A DNA stretch of 50,019 bases, from NCBI GenBank assembly GCA_016933275.1, contig JAFGBI010000457.1, forward strand, positions 1-50,019. The letters run 5' to 3'. A model generated the notes under the pieces. It had not been told where the DNA came from and made no database searches. It saw only the letters and a program-made list of their open reading frames with translations. Shown one piece after another: positions 1-8,168 of this stretch. Numbering within the stretch: the first letter of the stretch is position 1; each line of letters starts with the position of its first letter. A program made the translations under genes and the position numbers. Origin of the DNA: Polyangiaceae bacterium. Its GTDB lineage: Bacteria; Myxococcota_A; Polyangia; Polyangiales; Polyangiaceae.

Positions 1-120
1 ACAACCTAGAGCACCGAACCGGCAGCAGACCTCTCCAGAGGCAGCGCTGGAAACGCGTCCTCGCCTCGCACGGACGCGTTTCCAGCGTTGCCGTTGCTGT
101 CGGCAACCTGATCGGTGCTC
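1..120 (+). repeat. Dispersed palindromic element, copy A (5' part outside window)
   Basis: Right part of the dispersed element. The internal CTAG junction and TAGAGCACCGA lie at 6-17, and the matching end TCGGTGCTC at 112-120. The central hairpin pairs 40-60 with 72-92 (21 bp, one G-T wobble) around an 11-nt loop at 61-71. The head palindrome would lie before base 1 and cannot be seen. The outer boundary reads CCGG where better copies have CTAG. No coding potential is apparent. Confidence 0.85.
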
Positions 121-202
121 CGGTCCGCGTGCCAGGTCCCGCGTGCACCTGGGCCCCTGATGTGGGTCCCTGTGCAGGGCGAGGGGACCCGCGTCGTCCC
201 GG

Positions 203-426
203 CCCCACGCCGCGCTGCGGCGTGGGGGCGCTTCCAGCGGCGCATCGGGCGAGATCGGCATCCGGTTCGGTACCCCATGCCCTCGCCCGCCTCGCTGCGC
301 AGTGCGATGGCCGGAGGACGCGGGTTCCCTCGCCTTCCCCCACACGGCTCGCCCTGCGCCGTGCCCGGAGGACGCGGGTTCCTAGGTCGTTGATTTGTCG
401 CAGCAATCAACCTGATTGGTGTTCCA
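203..426 (-). repeat. Rearranged inverted copy A' of the dispersed element
   Basis: On the minus strand the head palindrome is present (plus-strand AGCAATCA at 402-409, TGATTGGT at 413-420) and is followed by the junction CCTAGG at 381-386. About 110 bp of extra sequence then separate the head from a diverged arm that still matches the element (minus-strand CCGAACCGG, GATCTCGCCCGA, GCTGGAAGCG, ending near 227). In place of the usual 21-bp stem there is an 11-bp perfect stem, 203-213 with 217-227. The copy faces copy A tail to tail, and looks like an old decayed insertion. Confidence 0.6.
311..382. repeat. 18-bp direct repeat pair inside copy A'
   Basis: CCGGAGGACGCGGGTTCC occurs at 311-328 and again at 365-382, 54 bp apart. 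A related inverted segment lies near 183-199. The pair sits in the extra sequence that separates the head and hairpin parts of copy A', so it probably records a duplication during the rearrangement. Confidence 0.7.
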
Positions 427-460
427 GGGGTCTCGAGGCACCTCGCGTCGATGGCGAGCG

Positions 461-625
461 GAGGATGGCGTGGGTCCGTACCCAGTCCGGGAAGCCGCGG
501 GGTGGAGTCCCCCGGGTGTGAACCGGGGGAGTCTGGGTCCGCGCGATCGGCCGAGGTGCGACCGGCCCGAGCCAGCGGGAGGAGGCAGCCCAGGCGGAGA
601 AAAACCTGGGCGTGACGCGGGCCAG
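461..625. other. Strongly folding intergenic stretch, possible structured RNA leader
   Basis: Several nested inverted repeats lie just upstream of the first gene. ACCCAG (480-485) pairs with CTGGGT (532-537). Inside it, CCCCCGG pairs with CCGGGGG around GTGTGAA (about 509-529). A GGCC-rich hairpin spans about 549-568, and GCCCAGG pairs with CCTGGGC around an A-rich loop (about 588-611). The order of GGGAA, GGTGTGAACC and GAGCCAG is faintly like a cobalamin riboswitch, but the spacing and B12 box do not fit. No known RNA family is assigned and the strand is unknown. Confidence 0.3.
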
Positions 626-648
626 TCGACTAAGTAGCCTTGGTAGGG

Positions 649-1758
649 ATGCCCGGTCCTCTCGTCTTCCCCTTGCAGCCACTCCGCACGGACGGTTGGT
701 TCGAGCGCATCGGCGAAACCATCGGGAGCTTTCAGGCCCTCTGCGACATCATCGGTGCAAACTTCTTCGCCTTCGCGATGATCACGGGTGCTCGCATTAC
801 GGCGCTCACCGTGGATCGACGAAACCCGGACCAGACGCTGGTAGACTTCGTGCTCGGGGGTGGAGAGGTCGAAGCGACGAACGCCGACGCCCAGCATCTG
901 ACGCTGGGCGAGTTCCGCCATCGCCTCACGAGCTTCCTGGTGGCGGAGGAGCCGATCGCGCCGCCGCCAACGCGACTCACCGATACCGAGGCCCTTCAGC
1001 TGCACATCGGCGTGCGATACCTCCTGCTCGCACCGCTCTACGGATACGGGCTCGAGGAGCTCACGATCACCCCTGCCGGGAGTTTCGTGAAGCTCGCGCA
1101 CGACGGCGGTCACGCCACGGTCACGCTCGAGGCGTTTCGGGCGCGCATTCGCGGACACGTACAAGAAGAACTGAACCGCGCGAGCCAACCCCCGGCCCGG
1201 AGCGCGATCGAGCTCGCGCGAGTGCCCGAGGCGGAGGCGGCGATCCGTCGCGGGGATTTCATCCGTGTGCTGGAGCTGCTGGGGTCATGGCCCGCTCCCC
1301 TGGCGATCTTCCTGAGAACGCCCGAAGGTCAGACGCTGAACCCGGAGACGCGTTCGGTCATCGCACGCGGGCTGGGTATCCTCGGGAGCGCGTGCATCGC
1401 GCTCGAGGAGGTGGACAAGGGAGAAGAGGTCCTTCGCCTCGCGGTTCAGTACGCCGTAGACGGTCCGTCGGCCGCCGACATTTTTACCCGTCTGGGTACC
1501 GCGATGGCAAACGATGACCGACCGGGGGAGGCGATCGCTCCCCTCCGGCGCGCGCTGAAGCTCGGGGCCGAGGGCGCCGTCGTCTGGCCGCTCCTCGCGG
1601 ATTCCCTCATGGCGCGGGGTCGTCACCTCGCTGCCCTGGGTGTGGTCCTTGAAGCGCGGGAGCAGGGCGTACGGAACGAGTCGCTCGACCGGATCGAGGT
1701 CGCCGCGACCGCGGCGCTCGGTCCGTCCATCGCGAGCTTTCGCGAATTGGTCCCGTAG
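649..1758 (+). CDS. Hypothetical protein with C-terminal TPR-like repeats
   Basis: A 369-residue protein of unknown function. The N-terminal 170 residues show no motif I recognise. From about residue 185 it becomes helical and Ala/Leu-rich with TPR-like periodicity (a run reading RLGTAMANDDRPGEAIAPLR near residue 285). There is no signal peptide or membrane segment, so it is probably cytoplasmic. ATG at 649 is chosen; an in-frame TTG at 640 would add three residues, and a stop at 631 excludes anything longer. It stands alone, 134 bp before nuoA, behind a strongly folding leader. A scaffold role is only a guess from the TPR-like part. Confidence 0.75.
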   Translation: MPGPLVFPLQPLRTDGWFERIGETIGSFQALCDIIGANFFAFAMITGARITALTVDRRNPDQTLVDFVLGGGEVEATNADAQHLTLGEFRHRLTSFLVAEEPIAPPPTRLTDTEALQLHIGVRYLLLAPLYGYGLEELTITPAGSFVKLAHDGGHATVTLEAFRARIRGHVQEELNRASQPPARSAIELARVPEAEAAIRRGDFIRVLELLGSWPAPLAIFLRTPEGQTLNPETRSVIARGLGILGSACIALEEVDKGEEVLRLAVQYAVDGPSAADIFTRLGTAMANDDRPGEAIAPLRRALKLGAEGAVVWPLLADSLMARGRHLAALGVVLEAREQGVRNESLDRIEVAATAALGPSIASFRELVP

Positions 1759-1786
1759 TGGCCGGCCCGGATCACCGCCCGGCGGA

Positions 1787-1816
1787 TTGACACGCCCTAC
1801 CTCCGGGGACTAGATC
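1787..1816 (+). promoter_or_regulatory. Candidate sigma-70-type promoter for the nuo operon
   Basis: A perfect -35 box TTGACA (1787-1792) is followed after 18 bp by the -10-like TAGATC (1811-1816). It lies about 75 bp before the nuoA start, downstream of the stop of the preceding gene. The -35 is consensus, the -10 only partly so. Confidence 0.45.
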
Positions 1817-1892
1817 GAAGCCTGGATTTCGTGATTTCGCAGGGTTAGCGCCGACCTGGCGCCCCACCGAGCCCCTGCGGAGGAGCCTCGGC

Positions 1893-2258
1893 ATGTCGCT
1901 CGTCGCGCACTACCTCCCGCTGTTGCTGGTGTTCCTCGTGGCGGCGGCCATCTGCGCCACGTTTTGGCTCGGTGGCGCGTTGGTCGGCAGAAAGAACCCG
2001 ACCGCCGAGAAGCTCATGCCTTACGAGTGCGGAAACGACACGGAGGGCGGGCGGGGGATCCGATTGCATGTGAAGTTTTACTTGACCGCGATCCTCTTCG
2101 TGGTTTTCGACGTGGAGGCGGTCTTCATCTACCCGTGGGCGGTCCTGTTCAAGGGGCTGGGGTGGGTCGGGTTCGCTTCCATGTCCGCCTTCATCGTGGC
2201 GCTGCTCGTGGCCCTGATCTACGTCTGGAAGAAAGGAGCGCTGGAGTGGGAGACCTGA
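1893..2258 (+). CDS. nuoA: NADH-quinone oxidoreductase subunit A
   Basis: A small membrane subunit of respiratory complex I (121 residues, the usual length). Three hydrophobic helices lie at about residues 9-30, 65-85 and 90-110. The family signature is visible: PYECGNDTEGG in the loop after helix 1, then KFYLTAILFVVFDVEAVFIYPW in two adjacent blocks (the acidic FDVE region lies near the quinone and proton path). It opens the operon nuoABCDGHI. The coding end overlaps the nuoB start by 13 bp, suggesting translational coupling. Confidence 0.97.
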   Translation: MSLVAHYLPLLLVFLVAAAICATFWLGGALVGRKNPTAEKLMPYECGNDTEGGRGIRLHVKFYLTAILFVVFDVEAVFIYPWAVLFKGLGWVGFASMSAFIVALLVALIYVWKKGALEWET

Positions 2259-2821
2259 AGGCGTCTCGGCGGGACGCCGTCGAGGTAGGGGAGGGTGCCG
2301 GGTTCATCACCACGCGGGCCGAGGATCTGCTCGCTTGGGCGCAGAAGTACTCCCTGTTCATGTATCCGTACGTCACGGCCTGCTGCGGGATGGAGTTCAT
2401 GGCCGTGACGGGGCCGCGCTTCGATTTCTCTCGGTTCGGTTCCGAGGCGCCTCGGTTCTCGCCGCGCCAGTCCGACCTGTTGTGGGTGGTTGGGACCATC
2501 ACCCAGCGGCAGGCCCCCGTGCTGAAGCGCATCTACGAACAGATGGCGGAGCCGAAATGGGTGCTGGCGTTCGGTACCTGCGCGGCCGTTGGGGGCTTCT
2601 ATGACAACTACGCGTGTGTCCCGGGGATCGACAAGGTGATCCCCTGCGACGTCTACGTTCCGGGGTGTCCCCCTCGTCCGGAGGCCGTACTCGATGGGCT
2701 CATGCTGCTTCAGGACAAGATACAGCGTGGCGAGCACAGTCCAACCACGGTGACTCCTCGATTCGATCCGGCGCGGCACCCCAAGCTCGCGCTTCATCAA
2801 CTCCGTCGTTCGCGTGGCTGA
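2246..2821 (+). CDS. nuoB: NADH-quinone oxidoreductase subunit B
   Basis: The 191-residue peripheral-arm subunit that holds cluster N2, the last iron-sulfur centre before quinone. All N2 ligands are visible: adjacent cysteines in TACCGMEFM, one in FGTCAAVGG and one in VPGCPPRP. The start is GTG at 2246, inside the end of nuoA, with an AAAGGAG site 6-7 bases upstream. No later start leaves the conserved N-terminal block complete. Electrons pass from here to quinone at the NuoB/D/H interface. Confidence 0.96.
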   Translation: MGDLKASRRDAVEVGEGAGFITTRAEDLLAWAQKYSLFMYPYVTACCGMEFMAVTGPRFDFSRFGSEAPRFSPRQSDLLWVVGTITQRQAPVLKRIYEQMAEPKWVLAFGTCAAVGGFYDNYACVPGIDKVIPCDVYVPGCPPRPEAVLDGLMLLQDKIQRGEHSPTTVTPRFDPARHPKLALHQLRRSRG

Positions 2822-2880
2822 GCCACCGCTCGGCGCTCCGACTCGTTCGCAGACGGCCTCGATTTCCCGGATTCGCAACC

Positions 2881-3474
2881 ATGGCACAGTCGCTCGTCGA
2901 GCTCATTTGCCAGCACTTCTCCGGCGCGGTCGTCGCGACCCATGCCGAGCACGGCGACGAAACCGTCGTGGTGACGCCCGAACTCTGGCACAGGGTCGCT
3001 GAGTTCTTGCGTGACGAGCCGGCGGCGTCGATGAACATGCTCGTCGACCTTACCGCTGTGGACTATCCCGACCGTCTCCCCCGGTTCGAGGTCGTCGCGC
3101 ACTTCCTGTCGCTCTCCCTCGGCCATCGGTTGCGGCTGAAGACGCGCGTGGGTGGCGGGGATGGGTCTGGCGCCGAGCTCGATACCCTGACGGATCTTTG
3201 GGCCAGCGCGAACTGGATGGAACGCGAGTGCTTCGACCTCTTCGGGGTGGTGTTTCGCTCGCACCCGGATCTCCGGCGGATCCTCCTTTACCCGGAGTTC
3301 GTCGGCCACCCGTTGCGCAAGGACTACCCCGCCGAGCGCGCGCAGCCCATCGTCCCGTATCGGGAGGTACCCAATATCGACAAGCTTGCACCGTTCGGTC
3401 CCGACGAGGGGATGAGCTTCGGTCGCAAGACCTACGACCTCAGAGACCGTGCCGAAGTCGAGGACGATTGCTGA
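2881..3474 (+). CDS. nuoC: NADH-quinone oxidoreductase subunit C
   Basis: The 30-kDa subunit of complex I (197 residues), not fused to NuoD. The family signature ERECFDLFGVVFRSHPDLRR is present near residue 112, followed by the LRKDYP block. ATG at 2881 comes 59 bp after the nuoB stop; the ribosome site is weak. It is a structural subunit of the Q-module, packed against NuoB and NuoD. Confidence 0.95.
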   Translation: MAQSLVELICQHFSGAVVATHAEHGDETVVVTPELWHRVAEFLRDEPAASMNMLVDLTAVDYPDRLPRFEVVAHFLSLSLGHRLRLKTRVGGGDGSGAELDTLTDLWASANWMERECFDLFGVVFRSHPDLRRILLYPEFVGHPLRKDYPAERAQPIVPYREVPNIDKLAPFGPDEGMSFGRKTYDLRDRAEVEDDC

Positions 3475-3526
3475 CTCGAGCTCACCCGGCCCCACCACGG
3501 GTCGAGTGAGTCGTTGGAAGGGACCC

Positions 3527-4741
3527 ATGGAGCCTGCAGATCGAACCATCGACGAATCCGAGCTGGGCTTGCCGTCGGAGCCGATGCTCTTGAACGTTGG
3601 CCCCTCTCATCCGGCCATGCATGGAACGGTGCGGCTGGTGGTGGAGCTGAGTGGGGAGCGGATCCTGCGCGCCGACGTCCAGGTCGGCTACCTCCACCGC
3701 GGTTTCGAGAAGATGTGTGAGCGAGGCACGTGGTCCCAGTGCTTCCCTTACGTCGATCGCTGCAACTACGTGTCACCCATGCTAAATAACGTCGGCTTCG
3801 CGCTGGCGTGCGAGAAGCTCCTCGGCGTCGAGGTGCCCGAGCGATGCCAGTGGTATCGCATGGTGCTCGGCGAGCTGGCCCGGATCGCGGATCATCTCAC
3901 CTGTACGGCGGCGATGGCGATGGAGCTCGGGGCGTTCACTCCGTACCTGTGGATGGTGCGCGCGCGCGACATGATCTGGGACGTGTTCGAGGAGGAGTGC
4001 GGGGCACGGCTCACCCACAGCTTCGGCCGCGTGGGTGGGATGGCGCACCCGCCCACGAGCACGTTCAAAGAACATACCGCTTCGGTCATTGCCCACGTGC
4101 TCCGTCTCCTCGACGAGGTCTCTCGTCTCCTCCTCAACAACCGCATCTTCCTCGACCGCCTGCAGAACGTGGGCCGGATCTCGGCCGAGGACGCCATCTC
4201 GCTCGGTTGGACGGGGCCCGCCCTGCGTGGCTGCGGGGTCCCCTACGACGTCCGCAAGGCGCACCCGTACCTTCGCTATGGCGAGGTCGATTTCGACGTG
4301 CCGGTGGGCACCGCCGGCGACTGCTTCGATCGATACGTGGTGCGGCTCGAGGAGGTCCGGCAAAGTGCGCGCATCATCGAGCAGGCGCTGGCGCGGTTGC
4401 CCGACGATGGCCCGATCTCCATCGACGATCCTCGGGTCATGCTGCCGCCGAAGTCGGAGGTTTATGCCACCATCGAGGCAACCATCCAGCACTTCAAGAT
4501 CGTGATGGAAGGGCTCAAGCTCCCGACCGGAGAAGTCTACTCCTACACGGAGGGTGGCAACGGCGAACTCGGTTTCTACCTCGTCAGCGACGGGAGCGGG
4601 ACGCCGTACCGGGTGCGCATTCGGCCACCGTCCTTCCTCATCACCGCCGGTCTCGAGCGGCTGATTACCGGTGAGATGATGGCGGACGTCGTGCCCTGCT
4701 TCGGATCGCTGAACATGATCGGCGGGGAGTGTGATCGGTGA
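3527..4741 (+). CDS. nuoD: NADH-quinone oxidoreductase subunit D
   Basis: The 49-kDa quinone-binding subunit (404 residues, normal length), related to the large subunit of NiFe hydrogenases but without metal ligands. The conserved GPSHPAMHGT opening, near residue 23, contains the quinone-site histidines; LHRGFEK and the C-terminal GSLNMIGGECDR block are also intact. ATG 3527 has GGAAGGGA upstream and is preferred over an in-frame start 78 bases earlier. The stop overlaps the nuoG start by one base. Confidence 0.97.
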   Translation: MEPADRTIDESELGLPSEPMLLNVGPSHPAMHGTVRLVVELSGERILRADVQVGYLHRGFEKMCERGTWSQCFPYVDRCNYVSPMLNNVGFALACEKLLGVEVPERCQWYRMVLGELARIADHLTCTAAMAMELGAFTPYLWMVRARDMIWDVFEEECGARLTHSFGRVGGMAHPPTSTFKEHTASVIAHVLRLLDEVSRLLLNNRIFLDRLQNVGRISAEDAISLGWTGPALRGCGVPYDVRKAHPYLRYGEVDFDVPVGTAGDCFDRYVVRLEEVRQSARIIEQALARLPDDGPISIDDPRVMLPPKSEVYATIEATIQHFKIVMEGLKLPTGEVYSYTEGGNGELGFYLVSDGSGTPYRVRIRPPSFLITAGLERLITGEMMADVVPCFGSLNMIGGECDR

Positions 4742-6345
4742 TGGCGAGCTTCAAGATCGACGGCCGCGAGATCCCGTTCGAGCCGGGGGACACCGTGATT
4801 CGCGCGGCGGCGCGGGCAGGGATCGAAATCCCGCACTACTGCTGGCACCCTGGGTTGAGCGTCGCCGCCAACTGTCGCATGTGCCTAGTAGAGCTCCTGC
4901 CGCCCCCGGGTCGGCAGGCATTGACCCTGAACGTTCTCCGCTGGGATCCGGAGAAGCGGGAGTACGTCGATGAACAGAAGCCCAAGCTCGTGCCGGCCTG
5001 CCAGCAGCCGGTGAGCGAGGGGATGGAGATCAAGAACGACACGAGCCCCCATGTGCGGCGGGCTCGCAGCGCCGTGCAGGAGCTACTGCTCCTCAATCAC
5101 CCCGTCGACTGCCCGATCTGCGATCAGGCGGGCGAGTGCCGCCTCCAGGACTACTGGCTCGAGCACCAGGCGACCGCCAAGCGCATGCACGACGAGGTGA
5201 TCCACAAGCCGAAAGCCGTGCGGTTTGGCCCGCAGATCGTGTACGACGCCGAGCGGTGTATCGTCTGCACGCGCTGTGTGCGCGTCTCGGCCGAGCTTGC
5301 CCGGGACCCGGTGCTGAGCGTCAGCCATCGAGGCAACCTCGACGAGATCGTCGTCTCGCCGGGGCGTGAGCTAGACCACCCGTACTCGCTGATGACAGAG
5401 CACGTCTGTCCGGTTGGCGCCTTGACCGCGCAGGATTTTCGCTTCAAGGCGCGGGTGTGGTTCCTGAGGTCCGCGCAGACGATCTGCCCGGGCTGTGCCA
5501 CGGGGTGCAATGCTTTCCTCGACTACGATCCGCGGACCGATACGGTCTACCGGCACCGCCCCCGGGAGAACCCGACGGTCAACCGGCATTGGATGTGCGA
5601 CGAGGGGATGCTGAGCTACCGCCGGGTGGGCCAGGATCGGATCCTGCGCGGTCAGATCAAGGGCGAGGAGGCGGTGCTCGGGGAGGTGGTGCGGGCGGCG
5701 GCCAAGCGGCTCGCCAAGGCTCGGGAGCGCGGTGCGCTCGCAGGGTTGTTGAGCGCGCAGCACTCCCAAGAGGACAACTATGCCGTGCTCGCGCTCGGTC
5801 GCGCGCTCGGGGTGCGCGCGTGGTTCGTCACCGGAAAGGCGGACGGCGCTCACGACACCATCCTCCGGCACGTGGACAAGAACCCCAACCGCGCCGGTGT
5901 GCTGGCGCTCTGTCCCGAAGCCACCCCGGTGGAGGGGTTGGCCTTGGCGCTGGAGGCGGACGAGTACATCGATCTCTTTGCCCTCGGCGGCGACCTGCCG
6001 GACGCCGCGCTCGGGCGTCCGTTCGGCAGGCCCAAGGCCCGCATCGTCCTCGCCACCCACGATGGACCGCTCGCTCGTCGAGCCACCGTGCTCCTGCCCG
6101 CGGCCACCTGGGCGGAGGGCCAGGGCACCTTCGTCAACGCCCAGGGCCTGGCGCAGGTGAGTGAGCGGGCGGTTCGTCCCCGCGGCGAGTCTCTGCCCGC
6201 CTGGCGACTGGTGCTCCTGCTCGCCTCGGAGCTCGGGATCGAGCTCGGGTGGAAGAAGTTCGGAGAGCTTGGGCGAGCGTTGCAGGGGGCGCGAGGGGCG
6301 GACCCGTCGGCGGGCACCGAGCCAGACACGGGAGTGAGCACATGA
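4741..6345 (+). CDS. nuoG: NADH-quinone oxidoreductase subunit G, short form
   Basis: An iron-sulfur subunit of the N-module (534 residues). The N-terminal ferredoxin fold has cysteines at about 34, 45, 48 and 87 (2Fe-2S N1b). The His-Cys3 site HPVDCPICDQAGEC (N5) and CIVCTRC plus HVCPVGAL (N4) follow. CPGCATGC with a later WMC is the motif for the extra cluster N7, found only in some bacteria. The molybdopterin-oxidoreductase-like C-terminal domain is short compared with the roughly 900-residue E. coli protein. GTG at 4738 is an alternative start. Its usual partners nuoE and nuoF are absent here. Confidence 0.95.
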   Translation: MASFKIDGREIPFEPGDTVIRAAARAGIEIPHYCWHPGLSVAANCRMCLVELLPPPGRQALTLNVLRWDPEKREYVDEQKPKLVPACQQPVSEGMEIKNDTSPHVRRARSAVQELLLLNHPVDCPICDQAGECRLQDYWLEHQATAKRMHDEVIHKPKAVRFGPQIVYDAERCIVCTRCVRVSAELARDPVLSVSHRGNLDEIVVSPGRELDHPYSLMTEHVCPVGALTAQDFRFKARVWFLRSAQTICPGCATGCNAFLDYDPRTDTVYRHRPRENPTVNRHWMCDEGMLSYRRVGQDRILRGQIKGEEAVLGEVVRAAAKRLAKARERGALAGLLSAQHSQEDNYAVLALGRALGVRAWFVTGKADGAHDTILRHVDKNPNRAGVLALCPEATPVEGLALALEADEYIDLFALGGDLPDAALGRPFGRPKARIVLATHDGPLARRATVLLPAATWAEGQGTFVNAQGLAQVSERAVRPRGESLPAWRLVLLLASELGIELGWKKFGELGRALQGARGADPSAGTEPDTGVST

Positions 6346-8135
6346 ACTGGGTAGAATTCACGCTCGACGCCGCGAAGGCGGTATTCGTCGTGGCGGTGCT
6401 GTCGCTCGGCATCGGAGGTCTGCTCACGTGGGCCGATCGACGACAGGGCGCAATGATCCAGGATCGCATCGGGCCGAATCGCGCGGTCCTCTGGCTGCCC
6501 AAGCGGCTGGCCCAAGCCTTGGCGCTCGGCCCCGCGCTCTTGGTGGCGGCCGGGATGGTGGCGGTGGCTCTGGTTTCTCGTTCGCTCGCGGGGGAAGCGA
6601 GGACGGAGCGCGCGTTCGTTTTCGGACACCTGGCGGTGCTGCTCGTCTGGTTGACGGGCCTTTCGGTCTCGCGGGTGGTTGCCGCCCGTGGCGTGCGGTC
6701 GAGCTTCGACGCTTTCGTGGCGTGGATCGGCGACTCCCGGCGCTTCTTCTTCGCGGGGCTCGTAGCGCACGGATTGGTCGCCCTGCCAGGGATGACGCTC
6801 CGCGGTACCGCGGTCGGACACCACCTTCGCGAATTTGCCTTCGGCGGAGCGCCGTTCGTCTTTGCGCTCGTGGCGGTCTTCGGCGCCGTCTACGCGGCGC
6901 TCGCGATGGAGCGGGCTGACAAGGTGGGGCTGCGAATCGCGGGGCTCCTGCACCCCGCCGCGGATGGACTGAAGACGCTGTTCAAGGAGGACTTCGTGCC
7001 GCCGAACGCCGATCGGTTCCTCCACGGTTTGGCGCCGATCGTGACGTTCTTCCCGGCCCTGGTGCTGCTCGCCGTGGTGCCGTTCGGTGACACGCTGTGC
7101 TTCGCGCCGAACGCGGCGGGGGTGCTCGACTGGGCGAGCCTGCTCGAACCTCTCGCGTCGGTGCCGGCGGGCGGGACGTGCGAGGTCGGTGTGCGTCTTC
7201 AGGTCGTGGACCTGAACATCGGCCTGCTCTACGTGTTTGCGCTCAGCGGGACGGGGATTGTCGGGGCCGCGCTGGCGGGGTGGTCGAGCGACAACAAGTA
7301 TAGCCTCCTCGGCGGGCTCCGCGCGGCGAGCCAGATGGTAAGCTACGAGGTTACCCTGGGGCTCACGGTCGTCGGGGCCCTCATGATCTACGGAACCCCA
7401 CGTTTCGGCGAGATGGTTGCCTGGCAGGCCACCCACGCATGGGGGATCTTCACCCAGCCCCTCGCCGCGATCTTGTTCTTCACTGCTGCCATCGCCGAAT
7501 CGAAGCGGATCCCCTTCGACCTGCCCGAGGGCGAGAGCGAGATCGTCGCGGGCTATTTCACCGAGTATTCGGGGATGAAGTTCACCATGTTCTTCTTCTC
7601 CGAGTACGTCGCGGTCGCCACCATCGGGGTGCTGATGACCACGGTCTTCTTCGGCGGCTGGCACGTCCCGTTCCTCGACCGCGATGGGTTCCGCGTTGCG
7701 ATCGGGGAGAGCGTCGTCGCTCAACAGGCGCTGTCCCACGTCGTTGTCGTCCTGCTCGGGGTCGTCGCGTTCCTCGGCAAGGTTATCCTCCTCTGCATGC
7801 TGCAGCTCACCATCCGGTGGACCCTGCCACGACTCCGCTACGATCATCTGATGCGGCTCGGGTGGCGGTTGCTCCTGCCCGCGTCTCTGGTGAACATTCT
7901 GCTGACGGGGCTGGTCCTGCTCGCCGTCGAGGGGGCGGGTGAACAGATCCTTGCCGCGCTCGCGGTGCTGGTCGACCTCTCGATGGCTGCGTTGGCGGTT
8001 GGTGCCCTGGGCGCCGGCGTTGCCCTCGTGAGCTATTGGCTGCGTCCCGTCAGGCGGACCCGAATGCCGCGGACATCGGCCGTGCGCCTGGCAGAACGGC
8101 TCGGAGGTACCCGTACGGCAAGGATGGGGGCCTAG
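6342..8135 (+). CDS. nuoH: NADH-quinone oxidoreductase subunit H with extra membrane insert
   Basis: The membrane subunit that forms the quinone chamber with NuoB and NuoD. At 597 residues it is far longer than the usual 320-450. The conserved MIQDRIGPNRA (residues 38-48) and GLLHPAADGLKTLFKED (201-217) are normally almost adjacent; here about 146 residues separate them, with three to four hydrophobic stretches (about 60-80, 92-112, 135-150, 170-190). The signature RIPFDLPEGESEIVAGYFTE and the EYSGMKF block are intact, so the protein should be functional. There is also a long helical C-terminus. It overlaps the nuoG stop (ATGA). Confidence 0.95.
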   Translation: MNWVEFTLDAAKAVFVVAVLSLGIGGLLTWADRRQGAMIQDRIGPNRAVLWLPKRLAQALALGPALLVAAGMVAVALVSRSLAGEARTERAFVFGHLAVLLVWLTGLSVSRVVAARGVRSSFDAFVAWIGDSRRFFFAGLVAHGLVALPGMTLRGTAVGHHLREFAFGGAPFVFALVAVFGAVYAALAMERADKVGLRIAGLLHPAADGLKTLFKEDFVPPNADRFLHGLAPIVTFFPALVLLAVVPFGDTLCFAPNAAGVLDWASLLEPLASVPAGGTCEVGVRLQVVDLNIGLLYVFALSGTGIVGAALAGWSSDNKYSLLGGLRAASQMVSYEVTLGLTVVGALMIYGTPRFGEMVAWQATHAWGIFTQPLAAILFFTAAIAESKRIPFDLPEGESEIVAGYFTEYSGMKFTMFFFSEYVAVATIGVLMTTVFFGGWHVPFLDRDGFRVAIGESVVAQQALSHVVVVLLGVVAFLGKVILLCMLQLTIRWTLPRLRYDHLMRLGWRLLLPASLVNILLTGLVLLAVEGAGEQILAALAVLVDLSMAALAVGALGAGVALVSYWLRPVRRTRMPRTSAVRLAERLGGTRTARMGA

Positions 8136-8168
8136 GCGTTTGCGAGGAAACGGCGGGGAGGTTTGGCG

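Noticed and set aside
6..521. Short reading frames on both strands in the first 600 bases
   Set aside because: Composition is Arg/Pro/Gly noise and they cover repeat copies A and A'.
505..530. tRNA-like T-arm on the minus strand (GGTTCACAC)
   Set aside because: The T-loop lacks the invariant A58 equivalent, and no acceptor, D or anticodon arm can be built around it.
480..595. Cobalamin riboswitch upstream of the first gene
   Set aside because: Only GGGAA, GGTGTGAA and GAGCCAG fit. The gap between the first two is about 20 nt too long, the CCGCAACTGT-like loop and B12 box are missing, and the downstream gene has no B12 link.
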